Below are positions 14,852 to 22,815 of a stretch of DNA of 64,000 nt, piece by piece. The stretch spans positions 569,254 to 633,253 of the forward strand of contig NZ_JH601103.1 of assembly GCF_000245815.1 (NCBI RefSeq), in the 5' to 3' direction. Under the pieces are notes generated by a model. That model saw only the letters and a program-made list of their open reading frames with translations, searched no databases and was not told the DNA's origin. This DNA comes from Dolosigranulum pigrum ATCC 51524. GTDB taxonomy: Bacteria; Bacillota; Bacilli; Lactobacillales; Carnobacteriaceae_A. The number at the start of each line of letters is the position of its first letter. Position 1 is the first letter of the stretch. The translations under genes and the position numbers were made by a program.

Positions 14852-17029
14852 GTGGAAGATAAGCAGACGTTTCAACTAATTGTACGGGAATTAAGTGATT
14901 ATTCGACTAAACAAGTGCGGACAGTATTGTCGCTCTTGGATGATGGGAATACGGTGCCATTCATTGCACGTTACCGGAAGGATCAGACGGGGGCACTCGA
15001 TGAAGTCCAAATTAGAGAGATCCAACAGCGCAGTGAATATATCCAAAACTTACAAGACCGTAAAGAGACCGTCTTAAGTGCTATTGAGGAGCAGGGGGAA
15101 CTGACGGATGAACTAGCAGCGGAAATCCGAGAGGCAACGCAACTACAAGAAGTAGAAGACTTGTATCGACCGTATAAGAAGAAGCGTCAGACCTTGGCTA
15201 CTAAGGCGAAAGAAGCAGGATTAGAGCCATTAGCAGACTGGTTGCTTGGTTTCCCTGATGCAAGTGAGGCAGAGATTGAAGCGATAGCAAGTGATTATCT
15301 TAATTCGGAATATGATGTTGAGACGGTAGCGGATGCGTTGGCGGGAGCTCATGAAATTATTGCTGAGCAGGTTGCTGATAATCCAGAATATCGCAAGCGT
15401 CTGCGCGACTATACAATCTATAACGCTCAGATAACTAGTACGGTGAAGAATGAGGAGATTGATGAGAAGAATGTCTTCCAACAATACTATGAGTATGCAG
15501 AGGATTATCGAAAAATTGCCCCTCACCGAACACTCGCATTGAACCGGGGAGAGAGTGAGGAGGTTTTAACCGTTAAGTTAGAGGTCGGTGACGAGCGAGC
15601 GCATCGGTATTTATACAAACAAATATTACCTAGTCTGGATAGTTCATCGCCAGTAATCTCTATCGTGAAGGAAGCAATCAAAGATGCGTATAAGCGGTTT
15701 ATCGCACCATCCATCGAACGTGAATTGCGTAGTACATTGACGGAGAAAGCAGAGACTCATGCGATTCAAATTTTCGGTGAGAACTTGAAGAACTTACTGA
15801 TGCAAGCGCCACTGAAGCAGAAGACGATCTTAGGGCTTGATCCAGCTTATCGGTCAGGGTGTAAGCTAGCGGTGATTGATTCGACAGGAAAAGTGTTAGC
15901 TATTAAAGTCATTTATCCGCATACATCTGGTGAGACAAAACGCAATCAGTCGAAAGAAGCGCTGAAGCAATTGATCACGGAACATGCAGTAGATGTGATT
16001 GCTATTGGGAATGGTACGGCGAGTCGTGAATCAGAGCAGTTCGTGGCTGAAGTGGTGAGTGAGATGCCGGAGAAGACAGCCTTTATTATTGTGAATGAGG
16101 CGGGTGCTTCAGTGTACTCAGCCAGTGATGAAGCGCGCCGTGAGTTTCCTGATCTAGCAGTTGAGGAACGTTCAGCGATTAGTATTGCTCGTCGTCTGCA
16201 AGATCCATTAGCAGAATTGGTCAAGATTGATCCCAAATCAATCGGTGTCGGGCAATATCAACATGATGTGTCACAAAAAGAATTAGAAGGTCAGTTAGAT
16301 TTTGTTGTCGAGACGGCGGTTAACCAAGTTGGTGTTAACTTAAATACAGCAAGTGGTGCGCTACTCGAACATGTCTCTGGTTTGACGAAGACAGCGGCTA
16401 ATAATATTGTCGCCTACCGTGAGTCAGAGGGGCAGTTCACTACGCGTGATCAAATTAAACAAGTGAAACGCTTGGGACCAAAATCTTATCAGCAAGCAGT
16501 CGGTTTTTTACGTATTCCGGATGCACCTGAGCCGTTCGACCAAACGGGTATCCACCCTGAATCTTATACTGAAGCTGAAAAAATATTAGCCCATGTGAAG
16601 CAAGATAAGTCAGCTATCGGGTCCGATGAGTTGAAGCACTTGTTGGAACAATTGCCAGACATACAGACAGCTGAGCAATTAGAGATTGGTTTAGAGACAT
16701 ATCGTGATATTGTGGCAGCTTTGATTGCGCCGGGACGAGATGCACGTGATGATATGCCGGCCCCAATTCTATCGACAGATGTACTGAAGATGGATGACTT
16801 ACGCGAAGGGATGCAACTGCAAGGGACGGTTCGTAATGTGGTTGATTTTGGTGCATTTGTGGATATTGGAGTGAAGGAAGATGGCTTAGTCCATATTTCT
16901 GAGCTAAGTGATCAATTTGTCGAACATCCGAAAGATGTCGTTCAAGTAGGCGATATTGTTACAGTTTGGATTAAATCGATTGATTTGAACCGTAGCCGGA
17001 TTGGTTTAACAATGGTACAGAAAGATTAG
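14852..17029 (+). CDS. tex: Tex-like transcription accessory / S1 RNA-binding protein
   Basis: I start at GTG 14852, because GGAG (14840-14843) is 8 nt upstream; the in-frame GTG 14843 overlaps that RBS. About 725 residues in the family order: N-terminal helices with NTVPFIARYRKDQTGALDE, the YqgF/RNase H-like domain (TILGLDPAYRSGCKLAVID, then AIGNGTASRESE), helix-hairpin-helix repeats (LNTASGALLEHVSGL and RLGPKSYQQAVGFL), and a C-terminal S1 domain (GTVRNVVDFGAFVDIGVKED). Tex binds nucleic acid and influences transcription and RNA turnover; its exact function is unsettled. Adjacent to sprT, as in Bacillus ydcI-ydcK. Confidence 0.93.
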   Translation: MEDKQTFQLIVRELSDYSTKQVRTVLSLLDDGNTVPFIARYRKDQTGALDEVQIREIQQRSEYIQNLQDRKETVLSAIEEQGELTDELAAEIREATQLQEVEDLYRPYKKKRQTLATKAKEAGLEPLADWLLGFPDASEAEIEAIASDYLNSEYDVETVADALAGAHEIIAEQVADNPEYRKRLRDYTIYNAQITSTVKNEEIDEKNVFQQYYEYAEDYRKIAPHRTLALNRGESEEVLTVKLEVGDERAHRYLYKQILPSLDSSSPVISIVKEAIKDAYKRFIAPSIERELRSTLTEKAETHAIQIFGENLKNLLMQAPLKQKTILGLDPAYRSGCKLAVIDSTGKVLAIKVIYPHTSGETKRNQSKEALKQLITEHAVDVIAIGNGTASRESEQFVAEVVSEMPEKTAFIIVNEAGASVYSASDEARREFPDLAVEERSAISIARRLQDPLAELVKIDPKSIGVGQYQHDVSQKELEGQLDFVVETAVNQVGVNLNTASGALLEHVSGLTKTAANNIVAYRESEGQFTTRDQIKQVKRLGPKSYQQAVGFLRIPDAPEPFDQTGIHPESYTEAEKILAHVKQDKSAIGSDELKHLLEQLPDIQTAEQLEIGLETYRDIVAALIAPGRDARDDMPAPILSTDVLKMDDLREGMQLQGTVRNVVDFGAFVDIGVKEDGLVHISELSDQFVEHPKDVVQVGDIVTVWIKSIDLNRSRIGLTMVQKD

Positions 17030-17053
17030 TGACGAGAGAAGGAAGACAGAGTA

Positions 17054-17533
17054 ATGAAACTCATACGGACAGACGATTCCTTGCAAGCTTATGTTGAAGC
17101 AGTATCTGAAGAATGGTTTCATCATCCTTTCAGACATCGAGCAACCTTTAATTCCCGCTTGCGAACAACGGGTGGACGTTACCATCTCCAGACACATCAT
17201 TTGGACTTCAATCCCAAGATTTTGGACGTGTTTGGAGAAGCAGTCTTTTTAGGTATTGTGAAGCATGAACTTTGTCACTATCATCTGCATATAGCGGGTC
17301 GGGGCTATCAACATCGCGATGCTGATTTTCGGAAATTGTTGAAAGAAGTTGGAGGCTTGCGGCATACCCCATCCATCGAACAAAAGAGCGGTGTGGCGAA
17401 ACGCTGGCATTATCAGTGTAGTCAATGCGGGCAGTCTTATTATCGTAAGCGTCGTGTGAATACAGCATCATACTGTTGTGGTCGTTGCCATGGGAAATTA
17501 AAGTTATTCGAACAAGTGATATGTGAACAATAG
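17054..17533 (+). CDS. sprT: SprT-family putative zinc metalloprotein
   Basis: 159 residues, starting 24 bp after tex. The zinc protease motif HELCH (residues 71-75, followed by YHLH) is present. The C-terminal zinc ribbon has cysteine pairs in YQCSQCGQSYYRKRR and YCCGRCHGKL. This is the SprT/YdcK arrangement; relatives (SPRTN) degrade DNA-protein crosslinks in eukaryotes, while the bacterial role is not established. Coordinates, length and gene neighbour agree with the family. Confidence 0.87.
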   Translation: MKLIRTDDSLQAYVEAVSEEWFHHPFRHRATFNSRLRTTGGRYHLQTHHLDFNPKILDVFGEAVFLGIVKHELCHYHLHIAGRGYQHRDADFRKLLKEVGGLRHTPSIEQKSGVAKRWHYQCSQCGQSYYRKRRVNTASYCCGRCHGKLKLFEQVICEQ

Positions 17534-17618
17534 ATAATTAGTGACATGATGTAAGTGATGCATACTATCTTTATCATTATAATGAAAGCAGTTCAATTAT
17601 AGAAAAGGGTTACTGTAA

Positions 17619-18878
17619 ATGGGATTATTATTAAAAAATATTAAGTTAGAGCGTTGTTATAAGGAACAAAATAATGGCTTAGTTGTGACAGAGACGGAAA
17701 CAAAAGATCTATTAATAAAGGAAGGCTGTTTTGCTGAAATTGCGGATGAAATTGCTGAAAATACGCCAGGTGTGCAAAAAGTTATTGATGGGAACGGGCA
17801 ATTGCTTGTGCCATCATTACGGGAGTCGCATATTCATATCGATAAAACGTACTTTAGCGGGCCATGGCAAGCACCTACCCGACCAGAAGATTTCAGTATT
17901 TATACGCGGTTGAATGAAGAAAAAGAGCTGCTACCAGCTCAGTTAGATGTCGCTGCCGAACGAGCACATAAAGTGGTTCAACACTATATTCAAAATGGTC
18001 ATACTCATATTCGAACGCATTGTAATATCGATCCCCAAATCGGTCTAAAACATGTCGAACTAACTCTTGATGTACTCAAACAATATGAAGATCAAATAAC
18101 GTATGAGATTGTTGCTTTCCCGCAGCATGGTTTACTCAGAAACGGGGAAGAATTCATCCAATTATTCGAACAAGCACTGAGTATGGGGGTAACGCATATT
18201 GGTGGCTTAGATTTTGCTACATTAGAACGAGATGTAGAAGCTAGTCTCCAATTGCTCGTTAAGTGGGCGAAGCAATATGATTTAGGAATTGATGTTCATT
18301 TACACGATCGTGGGGCATTAGGTGTCTATGAGATTGAGCGTTTATTGGATATGATGGCAATGTATGATTATCAAGGGGAGGTCACTCTTAGCCATGCCTT
18401 TGCTTTAGCACAAGTGCCAGCCCAGAAGAAAGAAACGCTCTTTAGACGGTTGGCTGAACGGAATGTTGACATTAGCACCACCGTCGTGATTAGTCCTGGC
18501 TTGACCTTGCCGATATTTGAGCTTGATCAATATGGTGTGAAAGTTTCAGTCGGCCATGATAGCTTAACGGATCATTGGTCGCCATTCGGAACGGGAGATA
18601 CGATTCAAAAATTAAATCTATTAAGTGAACAGTTTAATCTTATTGATGAAAAACGTCTTAGTTATGCTTTAAAATTTGGAACAGGTGGAGTAACACCACT
18701 TGACAGTGCTGGCCGACAAGTTTGGCCAAAAGTTGGAATGCCAGCTAATGCATTATTGGTCGATGCGGTTAGCTCAGCTCACTTAATTGCCCGTCGTTGC
18801 CCAATTTCAACCGTTATTTCAAGGGGACAAGTCATCTCAGAACAGTCAATTCAACAAAAAGGAGCGTACCGTGGATGA
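17619..18878 (+). CDS. Amidohydrolase, cytosine-deaminase-like (paralogue 1)
   Basis: 419 residues, RBS AAAGGG before ATG 17619, with TATAAT at 17578-17583. Metal ligands of the cytosine deaminase/AtzB-like branch are visible: the paired histidines in RESHIHIDKTYF, then HTHIRTHCNID, the HVHLHDRGA-type segment (IDVHLHDRGALGVYEI), LSHAFALA and the catalytic Asp in SVGHDSLTDHWSPFG. Predicted cytoplasmic hydrolytic deaminase of a heterocycle; the substrate is not deducible. The stop codon overlaps the start of a clear paralogue (ATGA), so the two are translationally coupled and may form a heteromer or a two-substrate pathway. Confidence 0.82.
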   Translation: MGLLLKNIKLERCYKEQNNGLVVTETETKDLLIKEGCFAEIADEIAENTPGVQKVIDGNGQLLVPSLRESHIHIDKTYFSGPWQAPTRPEDFSIYTRLNEEKELLPAQLDVAAERAHKVVQHYIQNGHTHIRTHCNIDPQIGLKHVELTLDVLKQYEDQITYEIVAFPQHGLLRNGEEFIQLFEQALSMGVTHIGGLDFATLERDVEASLQLLVKWAKQYDLGIDVHLHDRGALGVYEIERLLDMMAMYDYQGEVTLSHAFALAQVPAQKKETLFRRLAERNVDISTTVVISPGLTLPIFELDQYGVKVSVGHDSLTDHWSPFGTGDTIQKLNLLSEQFNLIDEKRLSYALKFGTGGVTPLDSAGRQVWPKVGMPANALLVDAVSSAHLIARRCPISTVISRGQVISEQSIQQKGAYRG

Positions 18879-20101
18879 GTCAATGGATTACCAACGTTAC
18901 ATTAGAAACAAGTGAACAATTACGGACAGATGGCAGTGTAAAAACTGTCACTGACACTTTCCACATTGAAGTGACAAATGAGGGAATGATTAGCCGAATC
19001 ACATCAGAATTCCCGGGCGACCACGTAACCATTCTGTACAATGCAGCGGGTCAGCTAGCCTTGCCTCCATTTAAAGAAATGCATAATCACCTGGATAAGA
19101 CATATCTGACGCTTGGATGGCGTGCCTGTCAGCCAGTTGATAGCTTGTCTGAGCGTTTAGCGAAAGAAGCTGAGGAATTAAGGGAGTTAGAACCAACCAC
19201 AGAGCAACGAGCAGCTGCGATGATTGAACGTCATCTAGATTATGGTGTTAATCATATTCGTACGCATGTTAACATTGATCCGTATATTAAATTAGATAAC
19301 TTAAAAGGGGTCATCAAAGCTCTGGATCGCTATTCTCATGTAGTGACCGCTGACATTATCGCCTTCCCCCAGCATGGGTTGTTGCGAGACGGGATGCCGG
19401 AATTACTGGAAGAAGCGCTTGATAGTGGAGCGACGATGCTCGGGGGATTAGATCCAGCGGGTATTGATCGACAGATTGAACCATCTTTGCGTAAGACAAT
19501 GGAGATTGCGCAACGCTATCAAGTGGATGTTGATTTTCACTTCCATGACCGTGATTATTTGGGCTATTATACGATGGATAAGTGGATTGATCTAATTGAA
19601 CAATACAACTTCGCTCAAAAAACATTTTTTAGCCATGCTTTTGGGTTAGCGGGTGTTGGCCAAGCAGATTTGGCGCGTATAGTGAAGCGAATGAAGCAGC
19701 ACAATATCACAGTGATGTCCACAGCACCTCACTCGGTTAATAATGTGATTATGCCTCCAATTGATTATCTCATGCAGGAAGGAATTGCTGTTCACTTAGG
19801 TTGTGATGGTTACTTTGATTCATGGAGTCCATATGTCTCCGGTGATATTTTAGAAAAATTAAATCGATACAATGAATTTTCGGGAAAAATTGATGAAAAA
19901 AGCTTACGTAAAAGTTTAGGTCTTGTAACAGATGGGGTGACGCCACTTAATCAAGTAGGACAACAACAATGGCCGAGCGTTGGTGATCCAGCTAGTTTTG
20001 TCTTTGTGACGAGCAGCTGTAGCGCAGAAGCGGTGGCACGTCTACCACAGAAACGTCAGTTAATGCATCGTGGGAAATTATGGCAAAAGCCAGCTAAGTA
20101 A
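18875..20101 (+). CDS. Amidohydrolase, cytosine-deaminase-like (paralogue 2)
   Basis: The start is ATG 18875, overlapping the previous stop by four bases, with AAAGGAG ten nt upstream; the frame is open further left but has no RBS. 408 residues, co-linear with its neighbour: KEMHNHLDKTY, NHIRTHVNIDPYI, IAFPQHGLLRDG, GGLDPAGID, VDFHFHDRDYLG, FSHAFGLAG and HLGCDGYFDSWSPY. All presumed zinc ligands and the catalytic Asp are kept, so both copies look active. Pairs of related amidohydrolases next to each other are unusual in core Lactobacillales chromosomes; there is no transporter next to them to hint at the substrate. Confidence 0.82.
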   Translation: MSQWITNVTLETSEQLRTDGSVKTVTDTFHIEVTNEGMISRITSEFPGDHVTILYNAAGQLALPPFKEMHNHLDKTYLTLGWRACQPVDSLSERLAKEAEELRELEPTTEQRAAAMIERHLDYGVNHIRTHVNIDPYIKLDNLKGVIKALDRYSHVVTADIIAFPQHGLLRDGMPELLEEALDSGATMLGGLDPAGIDRQIEPSLRKTMEIAQRYQVDVDFHFHDRDYLGYYTMDKWIDLIEQYNFAQKTFFSHAFGLAGVGQADLARIVKRMKQHNITVMSTAPHSVNNVIMPPIDYLMQEGIAVHLGCDGYFDSWSPYVSGDILEKLNRYNEFSGKIDEKSLRKSLGLVTDGVTPLNQVGQQQWPSVGDPASFVFVTSSCSAEAVARLPQKRQLMHRGKLWQKPAK

Positions 20102-20230
20102 TATTACGTTGACTCTCTAAAACTCTAGAAAAATATCCTAAATATTATTAGAAGCAAGAGTCACAGAGATGTCTCCTCGAATCACCTAAGATTCGCTGAA
20201 ATAGTGCTTTAATTTACGGAGTTTATTTGA

Positions 20231-20236
20231 TATAAT
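20231..20236 (+). promoter_or_regulatory. -10 element of the S1-protein gene
   Basis: TATAAT preceded by TGA, an extended -10, 36 bp before the start codon. Confidence 0.45.
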
Positions 20237-20271
20237 AAGACACAAATATTTTGAGAGGATTTTTTAGACAC

Positions 20272-20688
20272 ATGGCAATTGAAGTGGGACAAACGGTAAG
20301 AGGAAAAGTATCTGGCTTAGCTAACTTCGGAGCGTTCATTGATTTGGAAGATAACAAGACAGGACTTGTTCATATTAGTGAAGTATCTGATAAATATATT
20401 AAAGATATTAGTGATGAACTAGAAGAAGGCCAAGAAGTGGATGTGAAGGTCTTATCGATCGCAGATGATGGCAAGATTGGTTTATCCATTCGTAAAACCA
20501 AACAAGCGCAACAAGCGAGCGATGATAAACCAAAAGTAGAGAAGCCTAAAAAAGAAGCACCAAAACAAAAAAGCCAAGATTTTGATTCGATGATGAACTC
20601 GTTCTTAAAAGATAGTGAAGATAGATTATCATCATTGAAACAACAAACAGAAAATAGACGTGGTGGCCGAGGCGGGCACCGTAATTAA
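20272..20688 (+). CDS. S1-domain RNA-binding protein (YugI/GSP13-like)
   Basis: The start ATG 20272 gives MAIEVGQTVRGKVSGLANFG, the usual N-terminus of the family; the longer TTG frame begins inside the RBS (AGAGG). 138 residues. Residues 1-75 form a complete S1 OB-fold (GKVSGLANFGAFIDLEDNKTG, VDVKVLSIADDGKIGLSIR). A charged Lys/Gln-rich linker and an Arg/Gly tail (ENRRGGRGGHRN) suited to RNA contact follow. Bacillus YugI associates with ribosomes, and streptococcal CvfD is a post-transcriptional regulator; the same kind of role is inferred. Its own promoter and terminator make it a single-gene unit. Confidence 0.86.
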   Translation: MAIEVGQTVRGKVSGLANFGAFIDLEDNKTGLVHISEVSDKYIKDISDELEEGQEVDVKVLSIADDGKIGLSIRKTKQAQQASDDKPKVEKPKKEAPKQKSQDFDSMMNSFLKDSEDRLSSLKQQTENRRGGRGGHRN

Positions 20689-20694
20689 GACCAT

Positions 20695-20725
20695 AAAGGG
20701 TTGAGGCTGACCTCAGCCCTTTTAT
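20695..20725 (+). terminator. Strong Rho-independent terminator
   Basis: AAAGGGTTGAGG pairs with CCTCAGCCCTTTT around a CTGA loop (one bulge), followed by TTTT. Confidence 0.9.
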
Positions 20726-20743
20726 TGATAAGAGGAGAGGGCC

Positions 20744-22138
20744 GTGACTCCATTTCAGTATATTGTAAAAAAAAATAAATGGTTTACGCCGACTGATCGG
20801 GTCTTGATCGCTGTATCCGGTGGGGTAGACTCTATTGTGTTGTTGGATATGATGTGTCAACTTCCTAGTGACTTACGCCCGATAATCGGCGTTGCTCACG
20901 TGAATCATCAGTTGCGGGATGTGTCAGATGTGGAAGAGCAATTTGTTCAAGAGCTAGCTACAGCATATGATGTACCCTGTTATTGTTACCGATGGGCAGA
21001 AGGAGCGGATCTTCAGGCGGGAATTGAATATGAGGCGCGGGAGATACGCTATCAGTTTTTCGAGCAGGTAATGATGGATCAGCAGTTTAATGTTTTGTTG
21101 ACGGCGCATCATCAGGATGATCAGGCAGAGACTGTTTTGATGAAGTTGATACGGGGCGGTTTGTTAGAAGAGAAGACGGGTATCCCGCAGCAGCGTACAT
21201 TTGGTCCGGGAAAAATTATTCGTCCATTACTTGATTATACTAAGGTGGAATTGCGCCAGTATGCTGCCGAGCACAAGTTAGCTTATAAAGAAGATGCGTC
21301 TAATGCAAGTGATCAATTTTTGCGAAACCGACTGCGACATGATGTTCTTCCGCAATTGCAGGCAGAGAATCCTCAGGTGGTTGCTCATCTGAGTGAATTT
21401 GCCCAAGAATTGGCGGAGTTAGTGGAGGCTTATCAGCTACACTTGCAGGAATTACTGGTGAAGGTCATCGAGCTAGATGAAGAGAGCTTGACGGTAGATA
21501 TTCCGTTGCTGTTAAGTCATTCGCGAGCGGTGCAGAAGCTACTCTTGAAAGAAGGCCTTAAGAAAGTTTTCCAACAAGAAGGTCAGTTTAATAAGCAGTA
21601 TATTGAAGAAACGTTGGACTGGCTGCAGACATCGACGGGGAATAGTCGCTTAGATTGGCAGGGAGGTTGGCAATGTATTCGTACCTATAATGTGTTACGG
21701 ATTCAACGTCAAGATCAGCCTGCTGTCTTTAAGTCAACAGATGAAGTAGTTATTTCAGTGATCAATCAATGGTACGAGCTTAGTCCGACTGAGATGTTTG
21801 GCGTCTTTAACAGTGGAATTGATCAGTCAGAACTGCCAGAACATGCGCTCGTGTTGTCGATACCGCAAGCAGCCATTAAATTACCACTTCGCTTGCGACA
21901 CCGGCAACCGGGTGACCGTATGACTTATAAAGGTGGCCGAGGAACAAAGAAATTGAAAGATATTTTTATCAATCAGAAGGTCCCGAAAGTTGAACGGGAT
22001 CAGGCATGGCTTGTAGTTGAACAGACAGGGTGTATTTTATGGGCGATTGGCTATAAACAATGTCGGTTGTCTAATGACGCTATTACTGATACAATGAATT
22101 ACATACTTGTCTATCAGAAAGATGATGCGCAAGAATGA
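20744..22138 (+). CDS. tilS: tRNA(Ile)-lysidine synthase
   Basis: GTG start 20744 behind AGAGGAGAGG. 464 residues. The PP-loop SGGVDS (about 25-30) binds ATP; HVNHQLR and AHHQDDQAET are TilS-specific catalytic segments. The C-terminal substrate-binding domain includes LPLRLRHRQPGDRM and KLKDIFINQKVP, typical of Gram-positive TilS. It attaches lysine to C34 of tRNA-Ile(CAU), allowing AUA decoding; essential in relatives. It overlaps the first in-frame codons of the hpt reading frame and is followed by hpt and ftsH, the standard Firmicute order. Confidence 0.95.
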   Translation: MTPFQYIVKKNKWFTPTDRVLIAVSGGVDSIVLLDMMCQLPSDLRPIIGVAHVNHQLRDVSDVEEQFVQELATAYDVPCYCYRWAEGADLQAGIEYEAREIRYQFFEQVMMDQQFNVLLTAHHQDDQAETVLMKLIRGGLLEEKTGIPQQRTFGPGKIIRPLLDYTKVELRQYAAEHKLAYKEDASNASDQFLRNRLRHDVLPQLQAENPQVVAHLSEFAQELAELVEAYQLHLQELLVKVIELDEESLTVDIPLLLSHSRAVQKLLLKEGLKKVFQQEGQFNKQYIEETLDWLQTSTGNSRLDWQGGWQCIRTYNVLRIQRQDQPAVFKSTDEVVISVINQWYELSPTEMFGVFNSGIDQSELPEHALVLSIPQAAIKLPLRLRHRQPGDRMTYKGGRGTKKLKDIFINQKVPKVERDQAWLVVEQTGCILWAIGYKQCRLSNDAITDTMNYILVYQKDDAQE

Positions 22139-22152
22139 GTAGGAGGGAACAC

Positions 22153-22707
22153 ATGACAACGATGCATGAAAATATGGCAGAAGTTCTCGTGTCAGAAGAA
22201 CAGATACAAAGTAAAATAAAAGAACTTGGGGCTATCTTAGCCGAAGAATATCGCGATAAAAATCCGTTAATTGTCGGGATCTTAAAAGGTGCTTTACCAT
22301 TCATGGGTGATTTAATGCAGGCGATGGATATTTTTATGGAGTTTGATGTGATGGATGTATCCAGTTATGGCAATGAATTTGAATCAAGTGGTGAAGTGAA
22401 GATTGTCAAGGACTTGGACACACCGATTAAAGGACGCGATGTATTGTTCGTTGAAGATATTATTGATACGGGTCAGACATTGGCGTACTTGAAGGAGCTA
22501 TTCTACAGTCGAAATGCTAATTCTGTAAAAATTGTAACATTACTGGATAAGCCAAGTGGTCGGAAAGCCGAAATTGAAGCAGATTGGATTGGTTTTGAAA
22601 TTCCAGGCAAATTTGTTGTTGGTTATGGATTAGATTATATTGATCAATATCGTAATTTACCTTATATCGGTGTATTAAAACCGGAAGTATATGAGAATAG
22701 TCATTAA
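22153..22707 (+). CDS. hpt: Hypoxanthine (guanine) phosphoribosyltransferase
   Basis: Start ATG 22153 with AGGAGGG upstream; an earlier in-frame ATG (22135) overlaps the tilS stop and precedes the RBS. 184 residues. The PRPP-binding motif VLFVEDIIDTGQTL (about residues 95-108) and VSSYGNEFESSGEV, which belongs to the flexible catalytic loop, are present. Purine salvage: converts hypoxanthine or guanine with PRPP to IMP/GMP in the cytosol. Between tilS and ftsH, as in Bacillus and lactic acid bacteria, where HprT can also modulate ftsH transcription. Confidence 0.95.
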   Translation: MTTMHENMAEVLVSEEQIQSKIKELGAILAEEYRDKNPLIVGILKGALPFMGDLMQAMDIFMEFDVMDVSSYGNEFESSGEVKIVKDLDTPIKGRDVLFVEDIIDTGQTLAYLKELFYSRNANSVKIVTLLDKPSGRKAEIEADWIGFEIPGKFVVGYGLDYIDQYRNLPYIGVLKPEVYENSH

Positions 22708-22815
22708 ATCTTAAGAAAAAATTTATAGTTGTATAATGTTTATTATGTTAAAATAATCAATAGAAAATTTTATACATACTTTATGAGTATAGACTATTAG
22801 AAGATGGAGGAAGAC

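Noticed and set aside
20179..20196. CGAATC/GATTCG hairpin after the second amidohydrolase
   Set aside because: Only six pairs and no U-run; not enough to call a terminator.
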